Origin: Phragmites australis
Lineage: Eukaryota > Streptophyta > Magnoliopsida > Poales > Poaceae
DNA: 64,000 nucleotides
Assembly: GCF_958298935.1 (NCBI RefSeq)
Contig: NC_084933.1
Location: 11,143,001 to 11,207,000 of the forward strand
Direction: 5' to 3'
Part shown: piece after piece, positions 1 through 35,482 of the stretch
How the letters are laid out: each line of letters begins with the position of its first letter
Position numbering within the stretch: the first letter of the stretch is position 1
Translations under genes and position numbers: made by a program
The notes under the pieces: model-generated
Told to the model about the DNA's origin: nothing
The model's database searches: none
What the model saw: the letters and a program-made list of their open reading frames with translations, nothing else

Positions 1-617
1 ATTGATGAAGGTGGTTGACTTGGGTCATTATTGGCCATATGTTGCTCTTTTGATTCTTGAGGCTTAATTTCTCCAATTGCCATCTTCTTTATTGCTTCGC
101 TTGGAATTTCTTCATCACCTAAAACATTAGGATCAACTTTCTCCACTTGGGAGCCGTTAGATTCATCAAATGTCACGTCACGTGCAATTTCAACACAACC
201 GAAGGTTTTGTTGAAAACACGATAGGCGTAGGCATTTGATCCATAACCAAGCATAAAACCTTCATCTACTTTAGGGGCAAATTTAGAGCTTTTTACTTTC
301 TTATTAAGAATAAAACATTTGAACTCTAAAGCAGGATACGTTTGGTTTGTTACCGGTTAGGAATTCGTAGGCGGTCTTCTTCAAGATCTTGTGGAGATAC
401 AATCGGTTGGTTGCATGGCAAGCGGTGTTGACGGCCTCCACCCAAAATTGATCCGATATCTTGTATTCATCAAGCATGGTTCTTGCCGACTCTATGAGAG
501 TCCTATTCTTCCTCTCGACAACCCCATTTTGTTGAGGGTAGTAGAGTGCCGAGAATTCATACTTTATTCCTTCTTCATCGAGAAATTCTTCAACTTGAGT
601 ATTCTTGAATTCTGGAC
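1..617 (-). pseudogene. Ty1/copia integrase fragment, cut at the window edge
   Basis: Read on the minus strand from about 617 down to 1, this encodes the C-terminal half of a copia integrase and the region after it. Landmarks are PQQNGVVERKNRTL near 500-540, the stretch TAYEFLTGNKPNVS near 370-340, and then GFMLGYGSNAYAYRVF near 270-210. A small frame break lies near 340. These motifs mark the integrase core end and the GKGY-like tail of SIRE/Opie-type elements. The upstream side ends abruptly near 617-640, where gypsy reverse-transcriptase sequence starts, so the fragment is joined to a different element. It continues beyond base 1. No intact reading frame remains. Confidence 0.8.
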
Positions 618-639
618 GGAACCCCGAACGTACACTTCT

Positions 640-1264
640 CCGGGTTCAACTTCATACGATACTTCTGAAGATTATCAAATGTTTCTTGGAGGTCGGCGAC
701 TAGGTCTGACTTGATCCGACTCTTGATGACCACATCATCCACGTATGTCTCAACGTTTCTACCGAGCTATGGTCAGAGAATGAGTTGAATGCACCATTGG
801 TAAGTGGCGCCGGCGCTTTTCAGGCAAAAAGGCATTTTTATATAACAAAAGACCCCGAAGGGTGTGACAAAAGTCGTTTTCTCTTCATCCCCTCTACACA
901 TGCTAATTTAATGGTACCCTAACCTGGCATCTAAGAAGCATAACAAGTCACTGCCGGTAGTTGAGTCAACCAGCTGGTCGATTCGGGGAAGGGGAAAAAG
1001 ATCTTTCGGGCATTCTTTGTTCAGGTCGGTGAAGTCAACGCACATCCTCCACTTACCATTGTGCTCCCAGACCATGACTGGGTTAGCCAGCCATTCTGGG
1101 TACTGTACCTCCCGAATGAAGCCTGCCTCTAGGAGCTTGTCGATCTCCTGTCGAAGTGCTTCCTTCCGATTGGCCGCGAACCAACGCGCCTTCTGCCTGA
1201 CGGGTCGTGCGTTCGGATGTATAGATAGCTTGTGCTTGATCACATCCCTGAGGACTCCGGGCAT
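640..1264 (-). pseudogene. Gypsy reverse transcriptase fragment
   Basis: The open stretch 1264-908 encodes the RT N-terminus: KARWFAANRKEALRQEIDKL, then a GFIREVQYPEWLANPVMV-type substrate region, then DFTDLNKECPKD and FLDARLGYHQI. The continuation below 908 holds the TPFGVFCYIKMPFCLKSAGA region and an ETYVDDVVIKS catalytic box near 730-750, so YVDD is still present there. Stops interrupt the part between the two. The thumb, RNase H and integrase are absent. This is a fragment of a retrotransposon polyprotein, not a host gene. Confidence 0.8.
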
Positions 1265-1522
1265 ATTAGACAGACCCCATGAAAAGACGTCCGCGTTTGC
1301 CTGGAGGAGGTGACGAGCGCGAGTTCCTATTTGGGGTCCAGTGAGGCCCCAATCTGGATGGTCCTAGTTGGGTCGGTGTTGTCCAAGCTTACTACTTTGA
1401 GTCAATCGTCTGGGCTGGCGATGACATGGACTTTTACCGGTCGTCCGCTGGGTTCGGCAGTCTCGGGTTGTGACCTGGGAGTTACTCGACCATGTCGAGG
1501 CTCCTCTTGTCACAGTGCAGGA

Positions 1523-1900
1523 TCATCGTGGCATTGCCGGCAATGGTGATGGCCCCTGTTGGCCTAGGGATCTTGATTGCCTAGTATGCGTAGTGAGCGA
1601 CAGCCATGAACTGGGCCATTGTCGGTCACCCGAGGATCGCGTTATACGCAGTCTGAAATTGGCCACATCAAAGAGGATCCTTTTGGTCCTGAAGTTGTCC
1701 GACGAGCTGAAGGTGACTGGTAGCTCAATTCGTCTTAGCGGTTTGGCCGAGGAGCCCAAGGTGATTCCGAAGAAAGGTGGGGATGGCTTTAAAGAGCTTC
1801 TCGGAATTTGCAGGGTAACTAGTGCATCGGTGAAGAGAAGGTTGATCGAGCTCCCACCATCGATGAGCACGTGGCCTAGCCGGATGTTCTATACCGTGGG
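1523..1900 (-). pseudogene. Gypsy aspartic protease region
   Basis: The minus-strand stretch beginning near 1870 carries MLIDGGSSINLLF, which matches the flap-side and active-site pattern of retroviral-type aspartic proteases in plant gypsy elements (hydrophobic-hydrophobic-D-G/T-G-S/A). It is followed by ELPVTFSSSDNFRTKRILFD, the usual second strand region. It lies between gag and RT as expected. The frame is lost after about 90 residues. Assignment rests on the DGGSS motif and position. Confidence 0.65.
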
Positions 1901-2539
1901 TTCAACCATGATGGGGTAGTGACTAGGGCGCCTGTCGTATGTCGGATGGTTGGCCTAGCTAAAGGTGAGAAGGGACCTCCGACCACGTGAGGCATGGGCT
2001 CGGGTCTGATGCGATTGCCCATACTTTTCGGACCACTGACTTGTACTCCTTATTAGAGGAATATGTCGCGGCTCCTCCGAAGATGTGATGGACCATGTGG
2101 TCAGCCTGTTGGTATCCCAGTGTCGACTGGTCGGGGGCAGCCTGGACTTCATCATTGTCGTTGTGTTTGTGCTTGCGTTCTCCGAGCTCCTAGTCAATGA
2201 TGCCTCGTACGACCTTGATTTGGTTAGGTCGTGGGCATCTGTGCGATGGATCGGGCAGTAGCCCAGACCTTTTGTCCCGTCCTTCTTTTTGAAACATCGG
2301 CATGTAAGGCCAGCTTGTTTGACTGCCAAGACCTCGGGGATCCGGCCTTTTGCCTTCTCTTCTTGTTCTTCCGATCGGGTCCTTTGGAAGAGGCGGGTTG
2401 GTCAATAGTCAGGCGTGACCTGGAGTCGATCTGCCGCTCTCGGGCCTCCGCAGCCTGTGCGCATTTATTTGCGAGCTCAAAGAGCTCGATGGTGTTTTGG
2501 ATCACCCAGGTGGCCAGCTTCTTGACCATTTTCTGATCC

Positions 2540-3955
2540 TTGACCCCCCCCCCTTTTGAATGCTATGACCATGGGTTCCCTCGTGATCCTTGGAATGGTG
2601 TTCTGGCGCTTAGCGAAGCGCTGGATGTAGTCTCGTAGTGACTCATCTTCTTGCTGTCGAACCTGATACAGGTCGTCCTCGACCCCTGGTCGGGCATAGG
2701 TTCCCTGGAAGTTGGCGAAAAACTAGTCGCACAGGTCTTCCCAGGAGTGAACCGACCCACGGGGGAGATTCATCAACCAAGACTGGGCGGAACCGGTCAG
2801 GGCGGTAGGAAAGTAGTTGGCCATAGCCTTCCCGTGTCCTCCGACGGTCTGCACCATGGTGGTGTAGATCTGTTGGAACTCTTCCGGGTTGGTCAAGTCA
2901 TCATACTTTTTGGCTAGGACCGACCGGAATTTTTCCGGCCAGCACACCTCCCATAGCCTGGCGGACAGGGTGTTACACCCCATCCTGTAACGGGGCACTG
3001 CTCGTTGCTAGGAGACGACGCATGTCCAGGGGGAGAGACGGCAGTCTCTGGGCCCTGGTGACGGGGTGGAGTTGTCTGATGCTTCCCTGCAGGGGGAAGG
3101 CATACGGTAGGGCTGTTTGCCCTTTTCTAACACCCGTCGGACCTTGTTCTCGTCCTCTCTAGTGGCCACCTGGCTTTGGATTACACCACGAAGGTCACGC
3201 TGGCGCAGGGAGTCACCTAGGTCGGAGGGTTGGCCACCCCGGCTTGGTGGTGGCCTACGGGTACTTCCCGTTGTTGGGGGAGCACGAGATCTATTCCATC
3301 GCGGGCCTGGCTGTGACCCATGGCGACCGCGACCCTCACAGAACCTCGTGACAGGAGTGGTGCACGCTGATGTGGTCTGGCACCGGGCGATTTCTGTTAG
3401 GAAGGCGAGATCACGTAGCCAAGGTGCCGCTGGCGAGCCTTCTGGTACGGGCACTGGTGGGTGGCTGAGGAGAACCCATAGGGTCTGGAGGTTCTATGCT
3501 GGCGTCATGGTCTCGTAGTCGAGACGCTGGGGGTGGAGTGGTGATAGGTCGTGAGGTCGGGAGCCCCTAGGGTTGGGGTGGCGTGATGGCCTGGGTGAAG
3601 ATGCCACTGTAGAAAATGCCCTGTGCAAGGGCTCCTTGGGACGATGCTGGGAATGCTTGGGCTATCTTGAAGTTCCTGCCTGTCCGGCACCAGGCTGGTT
3701 TCCCTCTGGGCGCAAAGCCGAGGGTTCACCGCTTGCGTTTAAGACATGAGGCCCTCCAGCGCCCTCTGCGGAATGGGCCGCCATGTAGACCTCGTGTTGG
3801 GTCTCGGAGCTCCCTGATTCCGGCTCAGTGTCACATGCCTGGAGTACACCTGGTTTATCCGGGTGGTATCCCATGATGAATACGTCGCGGTGGCTGAGGT
3901 CCTCGGAACGGGACTCAGCGGTTGCCATGGATTCGGCCATGGGTAGCCTGATCAA
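2540..3955 (-). pseudogene. Gypsy gag remnant
   Basis: Minus-strand reading starts near 3955-3930 (MAESMATAESRSEDLSHRD) just inside the LTR and primer site. It runs through a low-complexity region to a recognisable gag core at 2998-2723 (WPEKFRSVLAKKYDDLTNPE, then SAQSWLMNLPRGSVHSWEDL), and continues as the RQQEDESLRDYI-type segment near 2640. A Cys/His-rich stretch near 2290-2230 may be what is left of a nucleocapsid knuckle. Several frameshifts and stops separate these blocks, so no full gag protein could be made. Confidence 0.7.
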
Positions 3956-3987
3956 GTTTTCTCAAACTTACTGAAACGACGAAAGCG

Positions 3988-4010
3988 TGCCCCCTACCTG
4001 GTGTGCCAAA
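3988..4010 (-). other. Probable primer-binding site of the gypsy element
   Basis: Directly inside the LTR edge at 4011, the minus strand reads TTTGGCACACCAGGTAGGGG. This is where a tRNA-primed start of minus-strand synthesis is expected, and it resembles the TGGCGCxCCAGGTAGGGG type seen in grass gypsy elements. Which tRNA it pairs with cannot be fixed by eye. Confidence 0.5.
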
Positions 4011-4950
4011 TGTCGAGGGTAATCCCTGACAATGATTCCGGGTATGTCGAACGGTGGGTGCGTGAACGGCGTTTTAGAGAGAGAATGTGTCTATACGTGT
4101 AAACGAAGGATTTGGGGGACACTGTGGGTTATATAGGTTCGGGTCTCCCGGAGGATAACAACCCTACGTCCTGTTTTTTGTGTTATAGTAGATCTCACTT
4201 GGTTACAACAGTGTTCTAGTAGATTGCCAGGATTGATCTGTTTTTGTTACAACGGGGTCTTCATCCCATTATATAGTAGGGGCAGGGAGAACTAATATGC
4301 AGGCTCTACACAGATGGCCTCTTCTCATTCTAATATCTAACTCAGATCATCATTACGGAGTACTGGGCACACAACTTTGCTCTAACAGCATTGTATATCG
4401 TGCTGCCGTGCACCGTCTTTGCCTAGCCCGTAGAACCTTATCCTGCTGCATTTAATGCGACGGGACGAAACGGTGCACTTCTGCACCATCCCCTTCTGCT
4501 TGCCTTTGCATGCCGTACTTGTCCACTTGCCTCTGCACGCCATTCTCATCCACTTGCCTCTGCATGCCGTCCCCGTCCACTTGCCTCTGTGCGTCGTCCC
4601 CGTCGACTTGCCTCTGCGCCATCTCCGTTCACTTGCCTCTCTGCGCCATCTCCGTCCACTTGCCCTGCTGAATGGCTGACAACATCCCATCTGTCGTGAG
4701 GCACTGCACTAGCCTGTAGAGTCTCACACCGTAGCCTTTAATGCTACGGGATGGGACATGCCCCCTGCACCGCCCATGACCTTATCCGTTGGGGCCGGTG
4801 CCTGGTGAAGAGAATTGCTCGATCAAGTGTCCAATCAGGTCCCGCGACCAGGGGGTTGGTCGTGGGTTTGTGTGAAGATGTCACGAGATTGGTCGCTAGA
4901 GGCCTTGCACTGGTCGGGGTAGCTCATCGATCGATTAGATTTTTTAGGAG
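4011..4950 (-). repeat. 5' LTR of the gypsy element
   Basis: The inner edge is TGTCGAGGGT on the plus strand at 4011, next to the primer site. On the minus strand a TATATAA promoter box lies near 4266-4275. The outer part contains a 27-bp minisatellite (about 4495-4672). The outer border near 4950 is a guess. Only one LTR is inside the window. Confidence 0.6.
4495..4672 (+). repeat. 27-bp minisatellite inside the gypsy LTR
   Basis: Six to seven degenerate tandem copies of a unit beginning CACTTGCCTCTGCATGCCGT, each followed by about seven bases ending in GTC. The later copies lose a few bases. It gives spurious repetitive open frames on both strands (for example around 4455-4679), which I do not regard as genes. 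Confidence 0.8.
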
Positions 4951-5114
4951 ATGTTCCCCTGGCTGTTTGCATCCTACGTGGGGCCTATTTAGCTGGAGTA
5001 CCCCCTTACTTGATACACCGACACATCTCTTCACTCGCGTCTCGTTCCCCTCACCCTCTCCCCTCTGCTCCGTGGGCATTGGCAACCGGTTCCTGGCTGA
5101 TCACGGTTGCCATG

Positions 5115-6136
5115 CCAGGAATGCGAATCACCACAACAGGAAACCCGACGCGCGGAAGATCTGTGACCTCCAGGAAAGGAAGTGGTCATTGTGGAGCATC
5201 AACGAGCTTGGAGGAGACGAGCAGACGTGGTGAAGTGAGGGCAACCTTTGAAGAGGTGAGCGGCTACCCTTCAGTGTGTGCTTGTGGGGTGGGTGGAAGC
5301 ACAGAGAGTTTGCCGATGATGAAGGTAAGTCCTTTCCTACTGTAGATTAGGATTGAATCGATGATTTAGGGCTTAGTTTATTCCGTCGATTAGGGTTCTT
5401 GGGTCAGAGCGACGAATCGATTGATTTGTGGCTCGGTTCATAGGAATCAATGGATTATTGGCTAGGGTTAGGTTTAAGGTCTTCTTTTCCCATCTCTGTT
5501 GTGATTCTTGATTCCATCCCAGGAGCAATTGATCTGCTTGTCTAGCCTAATTTCGTGAGTGAGCTTCCCACTGCAATGGAAGAATCGGACTGGAGCGGAG
5601 TAGATTGATCCACTGGGCTATGGTGTTGGCATGGGAAGCATCCATGGAGGAAGGTCCGCTGGGAAGGGATTCACACCGGGCGCCGGTTCTTGGGCTACAC
5701 TATGGAGGTAACTTGTTTCGATCATTTTTTTAGGGTGTTAATGGCTTCCACTAAATGTTAATGTTATTTGTTGCAGGAAGAGGAAGAGCAGTGTAACTTT
5801 CTAGTATGGACTGCTGAGGAATAGGATGAGTAGGTGCACTTGTTCAAGCATCATCGAGAAAGAGCTATTGTAGACCTCCATTGTTCCATAGTGATTAGGA
5901 ATGAAGAACTGGAGGCAAAGTAGGTAAAGCTAATGGAGAGGGAAGAGGAGGTTAGGAGGACTAAGGAGGTGGTCAAAATTATGTGCAAGAGGTATGAAAG
6001 GAGGACGCTATTTAAGGTGGAGGACAAGAAGAAGGCATGGTTCCTCGTCATGTGCCTTGTTGGGGGTGAACATGCAGCTAATGTACCTGATGCTAAGGAA
6101 TCAGTGAAGAAGATGGGTAACAAATTAGTGGAATGA
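5115..6136 (+). pseudogene. Broken GRF-type zinc-finger gene
   Basis: This looks like a spliced small gene. A first exon near 5115-5326 ends at GATGAAG with donor GTAAGTC. A middle exon ends at 5707 with donor GTAACTT. A last exon runs 5777-6136 after acceptor TTGCAG. Across the second junction the frame reads GRRFLGYTMEEEEEQCNF, then LVWTAEE, the pattern of a GRF zinc finger (GRxFxxC, then QCxFxxW). The Cys expected after FLG is Tyr here. The tail has a basic/acidic helix (LMEREEEVRRTKEVVKIMCK). In-frame stops follow TAEE and occur twice more before the terminal VE stop, so it is dead. Similar short GRF genes are very common and mobile in grasses. The first exon is the least sure part. Confidence 0.5.
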
Positions 6137-6715
6137 GATGAATTTTATGTTGGGTAGTATGTACAATAGATTTTGAACGTGTGCCCTCTTTTGCTCTTTT
6201 GGTTAAGCAACTCATTCCCCTAATGGAATGTTTTTGTGGTTAAGTGGTAGTAGGTACCATTAGCAGTATGGTTGTTAAGAAAACCTTAAATGGTGATGTA
6301 AATATTAAGTTCACTAGCTTGATGGAATGGTCAGCTTTGATGGAATGTATGTATTCAGTGTTATTTGCCTAAGTTAGTTTGAATTTTAGCCTATCTAAGT
6401 TAATTTTCCTAAGTTACTTTGAATTTTGCTTGGGTTAGTTTAAATTTTTGCCTGAGTAAGTTTGAAATAGGATTCTGACAATGTTGTCTAAGCATTAATA
6501 TTGCCTTATCATGAATTTCAGCATGAATGCCAGCTAGTTTGCATGTTTTGTTGTGTAAGTATGGTCTGTTGTCGGTTGAGCCTATGTCTGTTATTGGTTC
6601 AGTCGGTTCAGCTTGTCTAAAATTTGGAAGACATGTAAATAGTTCGACCATGACAATAGAATCCTGGCATACAACTCCTAAACATGATCGAAGAAAAATT
6701 AAAGATAATATAGAA
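6137..6715. other. Intergenic, AT-rich, no gene seen
   Basis: No coding pattern. It contains one degenerate short tandem repeat (6366-6470), listed separately. Short open frames here have no recognisable composition. Confidence 0.5.
6366..6470 (+). repeat. Degenerate ~30-bp tandem repeat
   Basis: Four imperfect copies of a unit like CCTAAGTTAGTTTGAATTTT follow each other. Spacing is about 25-32 bp and there are several substitutions per unit. Confidence 0.6.
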
Positions 6716-8330
6716 GGATGGTTCTCGAGCGGTTCTAGTTTTGGGAGCCGTCTGTATTAATCTTTGCACAGACGACTGTTGAATTATATGTACAAGAGGC
6801 GTCCCACTAAATGAATTATGTATTAACCCTCATTATTTAACTTGAACATTAAGGCATCGTGGATGAGGTATTGAACAAGAGAAAAGAGCTGTCATACAAA
6901 CTAGAAAGATTGGCCCAAAAAACCAGAATGCCTCATCCAAAAAATAAATATTATATTTTTTATCTTATCTAGTTCCTCCTGCTCAATGCCTCATCCAAAA
7001 AGTTTAACATTTTACCTTTTTTGGAAGACTTACTGATTAAACAAACTATTAATTGCTCGGGTCCTTTTCCATGAATTGATCATCTAAATATTATTGATCA
7101 GGATAGTATAACATTCAAAGGATCACAAACTTCGATCCTAGTTACAAAAGCATATCTATTAACAGTAAAGTGCTTGAAGCCTAACTAGAAATCATTTGAT
7201 GACTAACAGGAAAACACAACTACCCTAGCCTACGATGCTTCAGCTTCGTGACTTCGTTGGCCGAAGATCTAAAACTCTTGTCATCTTCAGCGTCATGAAG
7301 ATGTAGATGGGGTCATTTTGGTTTCCACCGCCACATCCAGCTCCACCTCTTCAGAGATTGAGTTCTAAAGCTGCTTGTAGTTGAAGTTGACATTGTCCTC
7401 TTCCTTGGAGTAGACAAGGATGTCTTCTTCTTGCTTATCCTCCTCGTTGTTGTTCTCTTTGTCTTCTTCCTACTCCTCCTGCTCACCGTCATTGCTGTCA
7501 TCATCTTCATCCTCCTTGCTGTCGTCATCATCCTCGGATTCGCCGCCAAGTACCATCTCCCCCTTGTGTGTCCCGGCGTCGCTATCACCGGAGCTCGCTA
7601 GTAAAATGAGATTCTTGGGCGGTGGACCCCTACCTAGGAAGTTCCCCCAATCACATGAGTACGGCGATGAAGACCAGTCATCCTAGGATAAGTGGCCAAA
7701 CCGGCCATTGGAGGTTGCCGGTTTTGGCTCCTCATTTAAAGAGTAATCGCTAACCGTTAGGGAAGTTGAAGGATACGCGGGAGACAAAGAAAGCCCGACC
7801 ATGGTTGATTCTAAGCTAAGGTACAACAATCGACTGGGATAAGTGGATTTGATGTGATTGAATGGAAGGCAAAGTGGCATCAGGGGAGGGAGTTCAAAGG
7901 CGTGAAACATGAAGAGGCGCCCAACGATACGCTACTATCTGTACTATTAATTGTACAGACGGCTCCAATGACGAGTCATCTATAATATTAGAACACGTTC
8001 GGTCAAATGGGCACAATAATATTTCAGACAGCTCGAACTATGAGCTATATGTACTAATGCCGATAGTACAGACAACTCCAAAAATGAGATATATGTACTA
8101 TTAATACAAACAGTTCCTATTTAGAACCATCTGCACTATTAGTTTTAGTATAGACAACTCTAATTACTTGTCATTTGTATTAATAGTACAAACGGTGTAC
8201 TAAAGCGTCCCGCCTCCTTTGGTCTGATTCTCGTCGTTTTCTTAGACGGTTTTAATTTAAAATCGTATATATTAATCTTTGCATAGACAGCTCCATAGAA
8301 ATATCTATACGTCCCACTAAATCATTTTTA
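6716..8330. mobile_element. Decayed DNA-transposon-like block with repeated ends
   Basis: Two related segments of about 80-100 bp lie in direct orientation at about 6716-6820 and 8250-8325. Both contain TATTAATCTTTGCA(C/T)AGAC followed about 40 bp later by GTCCCACTAAAT. Between 7940 and 8250 short motifs of the type ACAGACGGCTCCAA and its complement recur on both strands at 40-60 bp spacing. This resembles subterminal repeats of CACTA or similar transposons. I could not find clean terminal inverted repeats or a target duplication, so the class is open. The centre holds an acidic coding-like fragment. Confidence 0.45.
7313..7600 (-). pseudogene. Acidic low-complexity coding remnant
   Basis: On the minus strand one frame reads a run rich in Asp and Glu (GESEDDDDSKEDEDDD, then DNNEEDKQEED-like sequence) broken by at least two stops. 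The adjacent frame gives a Lys/Arg/Thr-rich open stretch that is probably the shadow of the same repeats. I do not recognise a family. It lies inside the transposon-like block and may be captured or transposon-derived. Confidence 0.3.
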
Positions 8331-9194
8331 AGTAGCGGCAAAAAAATCAAACCTTCAAAACTTTCCGTAGTATATCATAAACAATACCTACTGAGTTTTA
8401 TTGAACCATTAGAAGAAAGAGTGGTACATTTACAAGAACTTAATCCTATTTATGTGATACATTAATAACTTAATATAACCAAAAGAATCACTCATGTACA
8501 CGATCTCTAATGCAATTCAGGCTGAAACTCTGAACATGGTAATTCCTTCTATCAGCACATGCAGCCTCTTATTATTATACATGCTCAAGAAGAACCGTTC
8601 CTGCCAGGTGGGTACGTTGTACAATCTGTCCTGAATAAAACAATATGGTCAGCTTATAGATGATCAAGGTAATCTTTTCAAGGAAGAAAACTTCACTACC
8701 AGCTGGTAGAATTCTACCGGCTTTTAGCAGTTTTTGAGTCTACCTTTTCTCAAGTTTCTTTTATCAATTTTTTAGAATTGTTGCTTGCATAAGATGAAGC
8801 AAATATCAAGGAGTACATTTCACAATATATGGATCAGCGAGGTACCATTTTAGGGTCTAAACAAGGCCTCATACCATATATATGATGGAAGTTGGCTGGT
8901 AGCCGGTATTCTATCCCAGTCGGCACAAAGCTTTTGTGCATGATATATTCATACCAGCATACTTAATCATGCTGTTGTGCTTAACTGCTTATATACTCTT
9001 ATGTGTACATAATGTGGCGTTTAGTGATTCTTGATCAATACAAACGTAATTATTGATCTTCTTATATGTAAGCAAGTATTTCGTTCAATAAGCTTTTAGA
9101 CATAAATTATTTGCTGATCTTCCTTCTAAAAAAGTGACGATAATAGCCAGTTTGTCACACATAACACAATATTTAAGAAAAGGTGAGTCTCACC
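8331..9194. other. 3' flank and probable 3' UTR of PHOT2
   Basis: AT-rich DNA downstream of the PHOT2 stop, with no coding pattern. Near 8690-8970 the words ACCAGCTGGTAG and GGCTGGTAGCCGGTATT suggest a small repeat, but no boundaries could be set. The polyadenylation site was not identified. Confidence 0.4.
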
Positions 9195-34460
<25,266 letters not shown>

Positions 34461-35420
34461 GGACGGCGCTGTGCTGTGCCCTCGACGGCGGCGAGATTTG
34501 AGCTGAATGGAATCACACCAGCTGTGATTCTCGCAAAAGATTCAGAAAACAATCTCCCGAAAATTGGGTGAGAAGCGAACTAAAAAGTCAAGCTCTTGCG
34601 GCCTGTTTTTAAGCTCAGAACATCAGGGACTATCGAACTGGATTGCCACCAAACCTAACAGCACAGTGGTGCAACAAGAAACACCTCTCACTGTTCCATT
34701 ATCCAAAGCAGGCCAATGAAACAGCTCCTGCTGCTACCTACTGCCACCTACGGAATACTACTTTATTTCTGGGAGTAGTAGCAGAGGCACATAAAAGGAA
34801 AGTACTAGGACAATCAGCACGCACGCAATCCAATCCAGCAAGAAAAAGTGGCAAAGGAAACCACCTGCAGGTGAGGCACCTCCCGATAGCAAAACAGGTA
34901 GCCAGCAAGCTACTTGCCTAGCTATCTCGCTGTGAGGTCGACAGTCCAATCAGGTGCCGGCTGCCCGCCCTGGAGGCGCCGGAGAGCAGAGGGCAAGAAA
35001 GCAGCAGGGAGGAGGGAGGTGGACGAAGCAGAAAGAATGGCGGATGGAGCAGGGCGGCTGCAGCGGGCGGATAATGCAATCCGGCCCGTGAGCGACTCAC
35101 GGTCTTCCCGCCTCACGCTCCCCATTCCCTCATTACGTGGCCGCGCGAGGGCCACCAGTCGCCTCGCGACCGGCCGGCGCGGCACGGCGTCGGGCTGATC
35201 CCGGCCGCCCGCGCGGCGCGAAACCATCGCTGTTACGGGGTGGGGTGCGGGGCCGACGGCGACGGCGACGCGGGAGCGGGAGGGGCGCGAGTTGAGCTGG
35301 TGGATCGTGCTGCCACGGCGGTTGGTTCGCTCGTCTGGTCGTCGCTGTCGACGACGGTAACACAGGGGAATCCGAACAACCGAACAATCAATCTAGTACT
35401 ACGAATCGGAAGGCTCCCGA

Positions 35421-35423
<3 letters not shown>
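34461..35423 (-). promoter_or_regulatory. PHOT2 5' UTR and promoter region
   Basis: GC-rich upstream DNA of PHOT2 (34950-35300 is especially CpG-rich). Immediately upstream of the ATG the minus strand reads GCGCCGTCCATGGCG, with G at +4. A pyrimidine stretch ending CATTCAG near 34500 could be a 5' UTR splice acceptor. No transcription start could be fixed. Open frames in this area (such as 34922-35227) follow GC content rather than coding use. Confidence 0.45.

Positions 35424-35476
<53 letters not shown>
35424..35476 (+). repeat. (CT)n microsatellite upstream of PHOT2
   Basis: A perfect dinucleotide run of about 26 CT units, (GA)n on the PHOT2 strand, about 970 bp upstream of the start codon. 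It produces the artefactual Arg-Glu and Ser-Leu repeat frames seen here. Confidence 0.98.

Positions 35477-35482
<6 letters not shown>

Larger units (their letters stand above)
630..4950 (-). mobile_element. Decayed Ty3/gypsy retrotransposon, 5' LTR to RT
   Basis: On the minus strand the order is LTR (about 4950-4011), primer-binding region, gag, aspartic protease and reverse transcriptase, which is the gypsy gene order. The RT sequence DFTDLNKECPKDLFPLPRID resembles the RIRE2/Retand (Tat-type) group of grass elements. RNase H, integrase and the 3' LTR are missing, because the copy stops near 630 at a join with a copia fragment. Frames are broken by many stops and shifts. The far LTR edge is uncertain: I saw no clear terminal CA and place it by loss of LTR-like sequence. 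Confidence 0.75.

Noticed and set aside
4382..4690. Cys/Arg/Gly repeat frame and its antisense frame
   Set aside because: Both are translations of the 27-bp minisatellite in the gypsy LTR.
34922..35478. Several GC-rich frames and (RE)n/(SL)n frames upstream of PHOT2
   Set aside because: They are produced by the CpG-rich promoter and the (CT)n repeat.
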